A stretch of DNA of 64,000 nucleotides from Labia minor (GCA_963082975.1 OY720345.1:57022528-57086527); one strand, 5' to 3'; positions 1 through 15,835 are shown, counted from the first letter of the stretch. A program made the numbers and translations. Notes: generated by a model from the letters alone, not told the origin.

Positions 1-3000
1 GGAAATATTCATGATGAAGTACAACTTCAGAATCTACATCCTCAACTAGAATCCAGAAAGCTTCAGATGTGCCATGTAACTTTTCATCCCATTGAAAGTC
101 TGGGGTAATGGTAAGTTCTACCCGAAGAGTGCTTCTTGTAATTGGTTGAATATGTGTAGATAATTCTAATTTAGGGAATTGATGGACATAACGGTGGATT
201 GCTTTACCCAATTTAGGTACACGAACTAATTCACCTATTTCAGAAGGCCCAAGATCATATAAACGCTCCCATGGAAAACTTTTCTTTTCAATTTTTTTAA
301 CAATTTCTTCAGGCATTTTTCTAAACTGACGAAGTGGTGACATACTTTGCCACATTCGTCTATCTACCATTTTGCATAAAGTTAATGTTTTATCTGCAAG
401 TTGCGCCCAACCTCTATGTAATACAATTTCAAATATAGCTCTAAGTAAACGAGAAGCAGATTGTGTTACATATACCATATCTGACATTAAGGCAAAACCT
501 TCAAGTTTTAATTGAGAAATATAAGCTTGTAATAGAACATTCACTTTGGCGCTGGGTTCATCTAAAGATTCTTTAATAGGAATTGGTACCCGTTCCATTA
601 ATTTTTGTAATTCTAATTTTTCTTCTTCACGAACAGTTATATTTCGAAATTCTCCGCTAAGTGAAAATACTCTAAATAATTCGATTTCACTAAGAGTAGG
701 TTTTAGTAATTGATTATAAGTGTGCATAGTCTGATGAGTGCAATAATAATGAGATGCAATACGTCCCAATTCTGTGAGTTGAAAAATGCCTGTTTTTCGA
801 TCATATTTGATTAAACCCGATCGTTCTAAATGCAAAGCAGCAGTGTGAATTAAATCAGCTCGATATTGTTCTAATAATGGATCTTCTTTAATACGATCAT
901 GAGAAATTCCATAAAGAGTAGGGGCACGAAGTAAACGAACATATAAATAGGTATATCCAAGCCAAGTCACTGCATCTTTTAAATTTTGTATGGTACCCAA
1001 TACTAACTCGGCGTTAAGCATATCGGGTAGTTTTGAAACTAATTGGGATTCTATTGGTAGCTGTTGATTAAGCAAGGATAGATAATATTGTAGTTCTGAA
1101 TGATTTGTTATAAGTATTCCTTCTCCTTTTGTGTCATATTGAGGTCTTCCTGCTCTACCAAGCATTTGTAATACATCAAGAGCTCCTAATTCAACCCAAC
1201 GTCCTTTTTCTGGGCTGTACACTTGGGTCCCTTTAATGACAACAGTATGTGCAGGCAAATTAACACCCCATGCTAAGGTGGCAGTAGATACTAATACTTG
1301 AATATGTCTGAAATAAAACAAAGATTCATTGATTTTTATCAAGTTATTTGTACATATGTTTAGTTTATTACCTGTCAGCAAATAAATCCTCTACGAGAGT
1401 TCTGTCAACTCGACTCATCCCAGCATGATGGATTGCAAATCCATAGGGAAGTAACTCTTTTAGTTCATTCTGCTTTACTTGTTCTGCTTCAGTTCGTAAA
1501 ACTTCCATGCTTGCAGAACCTTCTCGAAGAAATTGTCCAAGAGTGTCTTTTTCAAGACACATATCACGGATTGCACGTGCTGTTTTGCCAGTTTCTTTAC
1601 GAGAATGAACAAATACAAGAACTTGATTTCTTCCTGCATGTTCAAGAACTTTTTCATAAACTATTTCGTTCATTACTTGAAATCGCTTAAGTGCTTTTTT
1701 TTCAGTAACACCGATATATTGTTGCTCAAGAGCTACTGGTCTAAATGAGTTGTCAAAATAAAAAAGTCCTGTTGATGGTTTTACTCGAAGAAATGTGGCA
1801 ACATCCTAAGAAATATTGAAAATTTTTGTTATTTATTTATCAATTCATTGAACAAAATAAATTAATTTTAAATTAAGAACCTGATAATTTGGAAGGGTAG
1901 CAGATAATCCGACAATTCGAACAGGTTCTTGAGTTGATTCTACACTGCGTAATGTTCTTGCAACAAGAGCTTCTAATACAGGACCTCTTTCATCATGAAG
2001 CAGATGAACCTCATCAATGACTAAAAGTCGGACAAGTCGAGCAAATGCTCTGTCTCCTCCCTAAGTGGAAGATTTATAAAAGTTATAGTTATACTTAATA
2101 TATATCGTGTATGAAAAATTATATTTTATATTCATGCGATATGTTAGATAGAAACATGAAAATAATAGGGTATCAATAGTTTAAAGATTAAATTAAAAAT
2201 AAGTTGACCTGTGGCCAGGTCCGAACCGACCGACGGTTTGAAATAAATTAATTTCCAGCTACAGAAACAATTTCAAATAATTTTAATATATCTATTAATG
2301 TAATAAAAAACAGATATGGATATAACATAAATATTTTTAATTTTATTTTATTTATAATATATAGCTGAAGTAGCCGGCGTTACCCGAGGCTGTGACGTCA
2401 TGAAGGGCTGGGTGACGTCATATAATTTTAAATTAAGAAAAACATAATGAAGATGATTTTTCCCGAGGATAAAACCAATACATTCGTGGTGATATGTAAA
2501 AAAATCTCCTTATGTGAAATTTGGTGCGAAAATAACCCTTCCCTTCTTATCGTCGATCGCTAATACTACCACTTCCGGTTTCCGGATTTGCACCAAAAGT
2601 TGATCAATTCATCCCACTGATGCATTAAGTAAATATACCAAATTTCATCAAAATCCGTTAAGCCGTTCAGGCTGTACACATCTATACGGACGGACGGACA
2701 GACATCATGCTAAAAATACTTTTTTCTGTTAAGAAAATGCATGATTCGTGGAGATATGTAAAAATCTCCACATGTGAAATTTGGTGTGAAAACAATACCT
2801 CCCTTACTATCGTCGGTCGGTAATAAATCATAGCTTTATTTATTCTTTCGATTTAAGGAATGAAAAAATATAAATTACCTTTCGAGTGACAATATCCCAT
2901 TTTTCTGGAGTACAAACAATTAAATGTGTAGCCTGAAGTTGTTCTCTTGTTAATTGATGATCTCCAGTTAATTCAGAGACAACTAATTTATAACCTTTAA

Positions 3001-6000
3001 AAGAAATATTATAAAATTACATATTTATTATAAAATAAAATTAGATACCCTTAATTAACTATGTTTAGAGATGCATAAAGATCATGCAATTCCACATTAT
3101 ACAGTCAGTCTCCATTGATTTCATCCTTTTTCGGTCCATAAACTCTATATACCCTGAATCTACTTTCAACAAACACAAACACATAGGCTACCCCTCATAC
3201 CCATATAATACAACCAGTTGTTATGTATGTGATTTAGATATTATAAATATTGTTTTAAATACCTGCAAGCCTCTTTCCAAAGCTGCCTACCATTTCTTGT
3301 ACAAGAGATCTCATTGGTGCAACATAAACCATTTTAAAAGAGTCTGCAGCTATTGTACCGTCTTCATGACGAATATGTTTTCCTATTTCCCTAAGCATAG
3401 CCAATAAAGCAACATTTGTTTTTCCTGCCCCTGTTGGTGCACATAGTAATAAATTTTCATCTGATTCAAGGCATGCTTTGTGTAATCTAGATTGAATTCG
3501 ATTTAATGTTTTAAAACCTAAAAAATTTAAAAAATGAATTTATTTGAATCTAATTTTTAAAAAAAATTTGTTAAAGATTTACCTTCAAAAGCAGGTTGTG
3601 CATATTTAGGAAGTTTATCAATTGGCACTAAATGTTCTTCTGAAGAAAATGGTTTAGGTTTTAAAGCAGGAACATGAACCTAAAAAAAGGACAGTCATTA
3701 TCTTTACTCTAATTTAAACAATATATATGTATTTTTTTTTACCTCTTCATAACCTTTACGTTGTTTGCGAAATGATCCTTCTGGCAATTGACATCTTTTA
3801 TTGGCCATAAAATGTGAACCTTGAGCAAAGACTAAATCTTCTAAATCAACAAGATAACGATTGCCAGGAACTTGACCTTTTATTTCTCCAAAACTTCCTC
3901 CATCATCATTTGTCTTAATAGAATTATCTTTTCTTCTAGAAGATCGACCTATAGTACTGTCTTCTCCTCCAGTATCATCATCCCCTTTTCCTAAAAAGAT
4001 TTATATTTTAATTTTTTTATATAATTTTATAAAAATTAAAAATTAGATTAAATAAATTTTGTTACCGGTATCTAGTTGTACTAATATTTTGGCTAGAACA
4101 GAATCATCATTCATTTGTTGCCTTATTTTATTTCTTTCCGCATCACTTTGAGAAGAAGCGAGTAAAGTACAGTAGAGAATCATTTGCCTGTGTCGTTTAA
4201 GAATTTTGATAAAGTCGAAACATTCATAACCAAGAAGTAACACCAATTGATTTTCACATTCACGATCATCGGCACTTTGTTTTAATATCTTTTAAAATGA
4301 AAAAATTTACCGTTAAATTTAAATTTAGGTAGTATATGGTATTTAAAATAATAACTTCTTACTTGTAATACTTCTCCAGCTTTGGCTTGAGATATCATTG
4401 CATCATCGTAGAATTTACTTAAACGACGTTGTAACCAATATGCATCGATATCAAGAGGATGAAGTTGTCCTCTCCTGGAATCATCCGCACCTTCCCCACC
4501 AGCTGCAGAAGAAGCAGTAGATCCAGCATGAATAGCTGTCTGACTTGTATCCTAAAAATTGTTATAAAATTTTATAAGATTTTACCTAAATTAATTATTA
4601 TTAAATATTTGCAAAATTATTATTAACATCATACATTTCGATATAAATTATTAATTACACCTCTATTTGTAATAATAAAATTTTAATATAAAAATTAATA
4701 ATGCATATACATTGTTAGAAAAAGATAACAAACATCTACGATTAGAAATGTAAGAGTAAATTGCAAATATTAAAATTCTACTATAATCTAAAGTTGAGTG
4801 TTATTTTCAAAAAATGTTTCCTAAAATATAAAAAAAACAGTAACAATTGTGAAATCAAATTTTTGGATCGAAAACTTAACTTCCATTTCTATATATTAAT
4901 GGTAAATATTTGTATAAATTTATAATATATACTAGTAATTTTTACTACTTAAAAATATAAAATTTAAAGAAAAAAAACATAAAATATCTGCGTATATGAA
5001 TGAAATTAAAAAAATGTTCCTAAATAATCAATAAACCAAAGTTTAAATATAAATCTATATTATTAAAGCTTTTGACACAATTGAACTAATTAAATTATGA
5101 ATGCTTAAACTAAAATATGAATTATAATTATTGTAGAATTGTTATTTAAGAATAAAAACAAAATGATAAGTACATGTGTATCTGTTTCTTCTTCCGCTTC
5201 CTCATCTTCTCGAACTTCTCCATAAACATCTTCATCATCTTCATCAGTAGATTCTTCAAATTGAACATTAATTCCATAGGTTTCATCAAGTTTTTCTTCA
5301 CCTCCTAAAATATTTGTTATTTATTTTATTGTCCTTTAGAATTCTTTATATTATTTTAAAATAAACAATATATTTTACGCACCAAGTGTTTGGGTTTTAT
5401 CATCCATTCCAAAATCAGTTATCTTTTTACCAAGATTAACTAACAAAGCAAACCTTTCATCAGCTAGCCCACCCAATAAAGATTCAGTTTCTTTTTTTTT
5501 CTCTCTTTCTTTAAGTCTGTCATTTTTTAGTACTTCGAGAACTTCATCAGCAGCACCACAAAGAATATCGCGAGGCTGTAAATAAATATTAAAATTAATT
5601 AATTATTTTAAAAAACAACCTTCCTTTTAAATGTCCAGGTGTAATATCTAAGATATTAAAGATTAAAATAGAATAAAATATAAATTACTTAAAGTATTAA
5701 ATTAGAATAGAAAATAAATTTAATATATTAAATTAATACAATTTGAAGAAAATGAATTAATGTTAGAAATTATTGATAGGTAAGGAGGAGAGTTGGGGGA
5801 GAAGGAATAGAGGTGTGTGGAGAGCCGCGTTATCATTCTTAAGAGAGGGCTGACGAGCATGATTGACACTGAGAGGGTTTAGCGATTGGTTAATCTTAAA
5901 GGGAGAGAGAGGGTAAAATAATAAAACTGTGAAAACTGGATGCATCCGGGATAAGTAATACAAGTAAGTGTAAAAAGTGATCACTTTCGAATTTTAATTT

Positions 6001-9000
6001 CACTTTCTATTTTTTATATATAACTTTGCAATTATATAAACCTTATCAAATAATATAATATTTTTTTTTGTTTAATTAAATATAAAAATAGTGGCATATG
6101 TGAGAATGTTCTCTCCCCTTCTATTTCAGACACTCAGGTCCTTGGAACATAACTGTCGGTAGCAAAGGGGTGGGAAAAAGCAATATTACACAAGATTTAG
6201 GACTTTTCAAAGGCTTAATCAAATAATAAAGATTATTATTTTGACCACATGAGGGATCGAACCTCGTCAAGTTCATTTAGATTTAAGAATAAATATATTA
6301 TACCACAATAATTCTAAGAAGGCAGGCTAAAATGGAGATTTATTCCAGAGGACAATAATTATATATAACAAAAAAATTATAGTTTTGGAGAGCTTTAAAA
6401 TCTTATGGTAAATGACCATCATTTTAGTTTTTTACATTAAAGTAGACAGTTTATGAAAGGTAGTAATTCTATTCTATTAGTAAAATGCTGCCATTCAATT
6501 GTACCATTTGATAAAACAGCTCTGGAAGATTTGAATTTCCACCTATCGAATCGATGAGATTCAATACAATGATAGAAAATTATATTTAGTGAAAAAATGA
6601 GTTGTTCTAGGATTTGAACCTGGAAAACAGTTTACAACACAGAGATTTCAATAACAATATTAATAATAAGTTGACCTGTGGCCAGGTCCGAACCGACCGA
6701 CGGTTTGAAGTAAATTAATTTCCAGTTACAGAAACAATTACAAATAATTTTAATATATCTATTAATGTAATAAAAAACAGATATGGATAGAACATAAATA
6801 TTTTTAATTTTATTTTATTTATAATATATATGCAAGACCAGGCTGTGACGTCATGAATGGCTGGATGACGTCATATAATTTTAAATCAAGAAAAAACTAA
6901 TAAATATGATTTTCCCGAGGATAAAACCAATACAATGTGCATGATTCGTGGTGATATATAAAAAAATCTCCTCATGTGAAATTTGGTTTGAAAATAACCC
7001 TTCCCTTCCTATCGTCGATCGCTAATACTACCACTTCCGGTTTCCGGATTTGCACCAAAAGTTGATCAATTCATCCCACTGATGCATTAAGTAAATATAC
7101 CAAATTTCATCAAAATCCGTTAAGCCGTTCAGGCTGTACACATCTATACGGACGGACAGACATCATGCTAAAAATACTTTTTTCTGTTAAGAAAATGCAT
7201 GATTTGTGGAGATATGTAAAAATCTCCACATGTGAAATTTGGTGTGAAAACAATACCTCCCTTACTATCGTCGGTCGGTAAAAATTTCAGTTCAAATGTG
7301 CTTAAAATGACAGTTTCAAAAGTAATACGTTATTATTATAGAAATAAAGTTTTGGAAGATATGTTCATTACTAATTTTATAAATAATATCCAAATATAAA
7401 GGTAAAAAAATAAAGAATTTTGATTTCAATAATTAATTATAACATTATTTATAAAATCAACACTTACTTGGTCTCCTAATGCTTCTTGGATGAATGATAA
7501 AAGAACTTCATATGTTTGACGGGTTTCTTGGGTTCGGGGACGATAAACAATACCAACCATTTCATCAACACCCTCAGAAAGCAATGTTGTACCTTTCATT
7601 CTAGCAAAATCATACTGAGCTTCATCACGTTTTTGACGCCTAAATTTAAAGAAAAATAAATAAATTAACAAAAAGTTAAATTATTTAAAAAAAGTAATGA
7701 AATAAAAATTAAATAAATAATAAATTTCTTGAGAGTTAGAGAATTACTAATTAATATAATTAAATAACGAAATTTAATTCATTTTACCAATTTTTTTTAT
7801 TTTAGGTATCCTAATGGCTATGCTCAATGATTATATTATTTTAATTATACTATACTATAGTAATCTATTAAATAAAATCTACCGTGATCAAAATAAAATA
7901 TTAGTAGACTGGTTAAATAATATGATAATATAAACTTAATCATCCATATTTAGTTTTATTTAGAAATATCAGCGGTGTATACCTTAAAAAATCACATGGA
8001 GCCAAATTGCGTCAATACAATTGTATATTCTAATGTGTTGTAGTATATATGGTGAATTAAGTGTATTGAGCTGGAGTAATATAATATAAAAACCAGAAAT
8101 TGCCTGTATATTTACTGATCATTTCTTCTTAAAAAGCTAATATTTAAGGCTCACTTCTTTTATAAAAATTGGAAGAAATTGATCAAATATATGTTCAAAA
8201 ATTAAGCCTTATGTTTTTGTGATCACGGTAGTACTATAAATAAACTATTAGGATGAAAAAATTTACAATAGTTCAAAGTAAAGTAAACTAAATTATGGAG
8301 TTCTTTAAAGTTATTTATTTAATGAATATATTAATATATATTTTAGCTTACTTGACTTTTCTTTCTTCAGCTCTTCCTGGTTTAGAACGTTGGTGCCTGT
8401 CCCCCATTCTAGTCCCATCCAATTTTCCCACCAATGACATAACTTCTCCTGTAGCTTCATCTCGACTTCGACGTTCAATAAATCGAACGTCAGCTTGAAG
8501 TACGAGATTAGAATTCTAGAACAAAAATTATTTCACAATTATAATAGATATATTTGAAATACATAACAAGAAAATAAAATAAAATTAGGTTTACGCTTCA
8601 ACCAAATGACATTCAGTAAAAGCTCCTTATTCGAGGGGTATATGTTTCATAAATATACCGCGAATACAGAAACCGTGAATACGAAATGATAATTTATATG
8701 GGATTATAAGCGATACGTTTCTAGGTGACAAAATAATAAAAAATATATATAATAAAATCAATAATAATTGAAGTTTTTGATTAATTAAGGTGAGTGAACT
8801 CGGTGCTGGTGCTCCTGATTCCTTGCCCGTTTCCTTGGGAAGTGGTAGTATTAGCGATAGAAAGGGAAGGGTTATTTTCATACCAAACTTCACATGAGGA
8901 GATATTTATACATATCTCCACGAATCATGCACTTTGTATTGGTTTTATTCTCGGGAAAATCATCTTTATTAGTTTTTTCTTAATTTAAAATTATATGACG

Positions 9001-11177
9001 TCATCCAGCCATTCATGACGTCACAGCCTGGTCTAAAGGTAAGTGTCCACTTGAGACAAATTGGTCTCGAGACTGATATCGAGACAAGACTCTCAAATGT
9101 ATGTGTGCCTGAGAGCGCTCTCAGAGACAAGCCTATACAAGTATCAGACACTGCACTTGTCACAAGTGGACATGATCATTCCTGCTCACGAGATTTAGTC
9201 ACCAGTCTTCCGTCAATGTTGGAAGAGCTGAGAGTCGGTCTGGATACTTTTTATTTAAAATATTTCTTTAATTTAAATTACAAATCAATTTTTTAAATAA
9301 GTTGACCTGTGGCCAGGTCCGAACCGACCGACGGTTTGAAATAAATTAATTTCCAGCTACAGAAACAATTTCAAATAATTTTAATATATCTATTAATGTA
9401 ATAACAAACAGATATGGATAGAACATAAATATTTGTAATTTTATTTTATTTATAATATATAGCTGAAGTAGCCCTCGTTGCCGGCGTTACCCGAGGCTGT
9501 GACGTCATGAAGGGCTGGGTGACGTCATATAATTTTAAATTAAGAAAAACATAATGAAGATGATTTTTCCCGAGGATAAAACCAATACATTCGTGGTGAT
9601 ATATAAAAAAATCTCCTCATGTGAAATTTGGTGTGAAAATAACCCTTCCCTTCCTATCGTCGATCGCTAATACTACCACTTCCGGTTTCCGGATTTGCAC
9701 CAAAAGTTGATCAATTCATCCCACTGATGCATTAAGTAAATATACTAAATTTCATCAAAATCGGTTAAGCCATCCAGGCTGTACACATCTATACGACGGA
9801 CAGACGGACAGACATCATGCTAAAAATACTTTTTTGTTTAGAAAATGCATGATTCGTGGAGATATGTAAAAATCTCCACATGTGAAATTTGGTGTGAAAA
9901 CAATACCTCCCTTACTATCGTTGGTCGGTAAAAATGAATGATAAGCGCGAGTGGACTGACGAGGAAGTGTTTAAATTAATCGAACTTTATGAGGAGAAAG
10001 AGTTTTTATGGAATGTAAAACATAAACTTTATAGAAATCGCGAAAAAAATGGCAATGTACGAAGAATTTGCTTCGAAATTTGAAAATTAAATCTCAAAAC
10101 TTAATCTCAAAACTAACAACCAAGTCACAGAATCGACTGAGACTTGAGAGTAAGCTCTCAAGTGTACACAAAATTTTCCCATCTCGAGACTGCAGTGACT
10201 GTCGAGTCTCCAAATGATGTCTCGAGAGCGCAAGTGATCTCAAATGGACAACACTTCGGAACTAATCTCGAGACTTTCTCTCGAGAATTTGTCTCAAGTG
10301 GACACTTACCTTTACATATATATATTATAAATAAAATAAAATTAAAAATATTTATGTTATATCCATATCTGTTTGTTATTACATTAATAGATATATTAAA
10401 ATTATTTGTAATTGTTTCTGTAGCTGGAAATTAATTTACTTCAAACCGTCGGTCGGTTCGGACCTGGCCACAGGTCAACTTATTAGAATTTGAATTAGTC
10501 ATGGAAAAGACTTGAACAATGACAATGACTTGTACTTATGTTGGAAGTAGCAAAGAATAAAAAAGAAATAAGAGAAATTTTCGAAACAAAATGAAAAATA
10601 AATAAATGAAGATGCCATATTTATATTTCACAAGTTACTAATTGTTTCTTCTTTAATGAATTTTCTTTTTCATCTATCAATTAATATTTGTGATTATATT
10701 CAAAGTCTATTTAGTACTTTCTCTTTTTTCAACGAATATTAATTTATTAGTTTAGACTTAATGAAAGCTCTGGAAGATTTGAATTTCAACTTATGAGTTG
10801 ATGGGTGTTATTTTTTTGAGTATTCCTTGTTTAAATACCCCCATACATCAACTGCATGGTAATTTTTTTAAAGGTACTTAAAAGATATATAAAAAATTTT
10901 GCCGAATTATAATAATTAATCAATCAATTTGATGAAGGACAATAAACTTGTTGAGTATAGATCTAGATTTGTTTATGATTAAAGTATTTTAAATTTAAAA
11001 ATTAGCTTCCCTTTAAGATAAAAAATATAAGAAATATTATTAACAAACAAAATGTTGATGTGTATAATTACTTTCTAAAATATTAAAAAATTTAGAAGTT
11101 GAAGAAAATATAATTCAATAATTAATACATACTGCTTTATATTCATATTGTAGTTGTCTAGCCGCATCGTCAGCCAT
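1..11177 (-). CDS. SNRNP200 (Brr2): Brr2 / U5 snRNP 200 kDa helicase (SNRNP200), partial
   Basis: DExH-box ATPase of the U5 snRNP that unwinds U4/U6 during spliceosome activation in the nucleus. Fourteen exons on the minus strand: 11133-11177, 8352-8515, 7468-7639, 5383-5575, 5174-5304, 4363-4551, 4066-4288, 3743-3990, 3583-3679, 3263-3517, 2879-2994, 1881-2060, 1372-1805 and <1-1307. They join in frame to about 1,251 residues of a family that is usually ~2,140 long, so the carboxy half lies beyond the left edge. The start is the ATG at 11177, giving [15 protein letters not shown] as in animal Brr2. The first helicase cassette shows Walker A APTGAGKT at ~514-521, motif II DEVH at ~627-630 (DEIH in human), SATLPNY at ~664, then winged-helix and Sec63-type sequence. 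An acidic linker (EDDEDVYGE-type) precedes the cassette. The introns at 5576-7467 and 8516-11132 are large and repeat-filled; the others are mostly short. Confidence 0.97.
2199..2822 (+). mobile_element. Repeat family A, copy 1 (Helentron/HINE-like)
   Basis: A ~620 bp non-coding repeat in a Brr2 intron, near-identical to 6663-7280 and 9296-9931. The left end carries the hairpin GACCTG-TGGC-CAGGTC and then ACCGACCGACG. The right end carries the inverse CGTCGGTCGGT. Read on the minus strand this is a 5' subterminal inverted repeat, a 3' subterminal inverted repeat and a 3' hairpin, the layout known for Helentron-derived non-autonomous elements. Inside, one ~85 bp block occurs twice (beginning with 'attcgtgg.gatatgtaaaa'), and there is a short (ACGG)n run near 2690. 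The class is inferred from ends only; no Rep/helicase coding is present. Confidence 0.75.
3060..3230 (-). mobile_element. LINE 3' fragment in Brr2 intron
   Basis: On the minus strand the sequence near 3065-3105 resembles the 'R.LHNEELYDLYAS' stretch seen in the LINE remnant at 63400-63717. It is short and degenerate, lies wholly in an intron, and has no intact ORF. Confidence 0.4.
5640..6237. other. Intron sequence, G-rich block, no gene
   Basis: Non-coding part of a Brr2 intron. 5765-5960 is clearly richer in G and purines than its surroundings, with AGAGAG-type runs, and the open frame across it looks like chance. A second GC-richer patch lies at 6100-6175. No family was recognised. Confidence 0.5.
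6238..6330 (-). mobile_element. tRNA-like SINE fragment (family C, copy 1)
   Basis: On the minus strand there is a perfect Pol III B-box, GGTTCGATCCC, preceded by ~60 bp that is shared with 51205-51305 (core 'gaattattgtgg' through to the B-box). No cloverleaf can be drawn, so this is a SINE-type repeat and not a tRNA gene. Confidence 0.5.
6663..7280 (+). mobile_element. Repeat family A, copy 2
   Basis: Full-length second copy in the 5576-7467 Brr2 intron, with the same hairpin-bearing left end and CGTCGGTCGG right end as copy 1. It differs by a replaced segment near 6830 ('tgcaagacc' where copy 1 has 'agctgaagtagccggcgt') and by scattered substitutions. Confidence 0.75.
9296..9931 (+). mobile_element. 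Repeat family A, copy 3 (inside the MADF transposon)
   Basis: Complete copy with both characteristic ends: the GACCTG..CAGGTC hairpin at ~9303 and CGTTGGTCGG at ~9919. It lies within the inverted-repeat-bounded transposon at 9035-10313, so it inserted after that element. Confidence 0.75.
9934..10089 (+). pseudogene. MADF-domain fragment
   Basis: An ATG-initiated frame of 51 codons begins [20 protein letters not shown] and continues with FLWN and HKLYRNR motifs, then stops. This is the first half of a MADF (Myb/SANT-like) DNA-binding domain of ~85 residues. It starts 3 bp after the end of repeat A copy 3 and is contained in the transposon at 9035-10313. It is truncated by a stop and presumably non-functional. 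Confidence 0.6.
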
Positions 11178-12363
11178 GTTTCCAATAACATTTGAATATT
11201 GCTATTTTATAAAACAAACCTCCAATGCTTCTTTATTTAAACAGATTTCTCAAATTATAAATATATTTTTATTAATTAATATTTAATATGTAATTTAAAA
11301 TGTATTAATTTTTTAATTATTAAGAGATACATATATAATAGCAATTTAATGGATAATATATTTATGTCATTTCAAAATATAAAAATTATTATATGTCTGA
11401 ATATAGTCACAAATTGTATGAAATGGGAAATTTGATTTCAAAATTGTTTATTATTTTTAAAATTTAAATTTTTTAAATTTTTTTTTAAATAATTAATTTG
11501 TTTGATCACAAATAAATGTTATTTTTATTAATTAATATTTAATATGTTTATTGAGTGAAAAATATTATGATTTATAATTTGTACCATGGGTGAAAATAAA
11601 AAAACATGAAAATAAAGCAACAAGAGCATTTCACTAGAAACTAAAATGCAAGTGATTAGAAGATTAGATACAGAGATAGATACATTTTTGTTTTATTGTT
11701 TTAAAAATATAATTAATAAATTTAATGGTAAAATATCTGACCAATTTTATACCTACCTTCCCCTAAATCCTATTATTTAAATTACATGATGATATTACCT
11801 CGTTTAACGCTGTTTCATATTATGCTCTACTTTGATGGAAGGTATACCCTGCATTAAGAATCAAGACGATTTTTCTTATTGTATCTCTATAAAGATTCGA
11901 TTTTAAGTTAAACCAATTGTTTAAAATTTGTAATTTATGGAATTGAAGATTAATATTTTTCTTTACATGATTACTCAATAATGTACAACAAAAAAACCTT
12001 TAAAGAATTTTTTTTTATAAAAAAGTGAATGTACTTTACTTTTGTTTTTAGTTATCTACTTTGAAATTGTTTAGATTTATGATTTTTTTGCCAAACTACT
12101 AAAAATGTTGAGTTTTTTTTTTGATGAAGACCATCGTTGTCGAGGAAGTAAAGGAACCATTACACTACACTGACTTCAATGTAACGACTGTCCCACGAAG
12201 TGAATGGGGGCAAACAATAGAGTGGACGTTTATTTTCAAATATATAAAAATTACTATTCATTAAAAATTATATATATATATATAAATTAAAAACTTTTTT
12301 ATAAAATAAAATAATCAGAATTTTTTTTATTCATTAAAGTATTTTACATTTTGATATAAAGTA
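11178..12363. other. Intergenic: Brr2 5' side / LanC-like 3' side
   Basis: About 1.2 kb of AT-rich DNA between the Brr2 start and the stop codon of the LanC-like gene, both on the minus strand. It must hold the Brr2 promoter, but no clear core motif was seen. A short GC-richer patch lies at 12125-12225, otherwise nothing recognisable. Confidence 0.6.
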
Positions 12364-15047
<2,684 letters not shown>

Positions 15048-15835
15048 ACTAGAAAATAATTTTTTAGAATAATAAAAGAATCTCTGCACTAAAAAAGATA
15101 AATATTTATAATTTAAATTGTTGTTAATTGAAATAAAACAATTGATTATTTTTATTCAAAATATCTTCTAAATAATTAAAAAGTATTACTAATTTAAAAA
15201 TTTTACAAAACCTAATGACATTGCAAAGTTTTTTAAAATATTTCTTTAAAAATAAACATTGAATTTTATGAAATTTAAATCTCAATGACAATCGCTAGCT
15301 GTCAAATTCAGAGTCGCATTTTTTCATTAACGTTAATATATATAAATATTATTAAATTAATAAATATATTATTATGAAGTTTGTGATTATTTTAATTTTA
15401 TTGTAATTTATCTAGAAATTAATAAATGTTCTCGTTTTGAAAAAATATATTTATTTTTTATTAAAAATACAATTTATTCATTTTTTTATAATAATAAAGG
15501 CAGTTTAAATATAGAAATTCCATAAAATTAATTATATTAAATCTAATAATAATATTAAAATAATTTTGTCAATATTAAATTAAAATAAATAATAAATTAT
15601 TATATCGAATCTAAAATGTTTGACTGCCGCCATAAATTATTTTTATCTGACTCGAGATTTGAATCAATGTAGAATTTATTCGCATTCGGGATAATTATTC
15701 TTGTATATTTTTATGAAATTTAATATCTACACTTCTAAAAAAATTTTAATTGTTAAATTTAAAATAGTATCTTAATAAAATAATTCTGACTTATTGATCG
15801 TTTTTATAGTTTGATACAATCATTAGGAAATCAAA
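15048..15835. promoter_or_regulatory. Divergent intergenic region, LanC-like / NACHO
   Basis: 788 bp between two divergent start codons, so both promoters should lie here. Very AT-rich. A less AT-rich patch at ~15280-15320 and another at ~15620-15695 are the only compositional features. No clear TATA/Inr pair was identified. Confidence 0.5.

Larger units (their letters stand above)
9035..10313. mobile_element. DNA transposon remnant with terminal inverted repeats and MADF fragment
   Basis: Bounded by inverted repeats: it starts AAAGGTAAGTGTCCACTTGA and ends with the matching complement, followed on both sides by TCTCGAGA-rich subterminal sequence. It interrupts a copy of family A. Inside it lie another complete family A copy (9296-9931) and the start of a MADF-type ORF (9934-10089). 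A MADF/Myb-like accessory gene together with terminal inverted repeats suggests a PIF/Harbinger-type element. A clean target duplication could not be read, so the superfamily is an inference. Confidence 0.6.
8836..10487 (-). mobile_element. Repeat family A, copy 4, truncated and split by an insertion
   Basis: A minus-strand copy of family A. Its hairpin-bearing end lies at 10314-10487 and its interior at 8836-9034. The two pieces would be adjacent in an uninterrupted copy such as 6663-7280, but ~1.28 kb of other sequence (9035-10313) sits between them. The copy stops at ~8836, so its far end is missing. Confidence 0.7.

Noticed and set aside
3084-3407. 107-codon plus-strand ORF
   Set aside because: It runs antisense across a Brr2 exon and intron; no family features.
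6598-6660. tRNA-like sequence with GGTTCAAATCC on the minus strand
   Set aside because: No acceptor or D-stem can be formed; at most a degraded tRNA or SINE relic.
9015-9296. 93-codon ORF
   Set aside because: It spans the inverted repeat and subterminal TCTCGAGA sequence of a transposon; no protein family features.
10144-10434. 96-codon ORF
   Set aside because: It crosses the other transposon end into repeat A; chance frame.
12125-12225. GC-richer patch as possible ncRNA or exon
   Set aside because: Too short, no ORF, splice or folding support.
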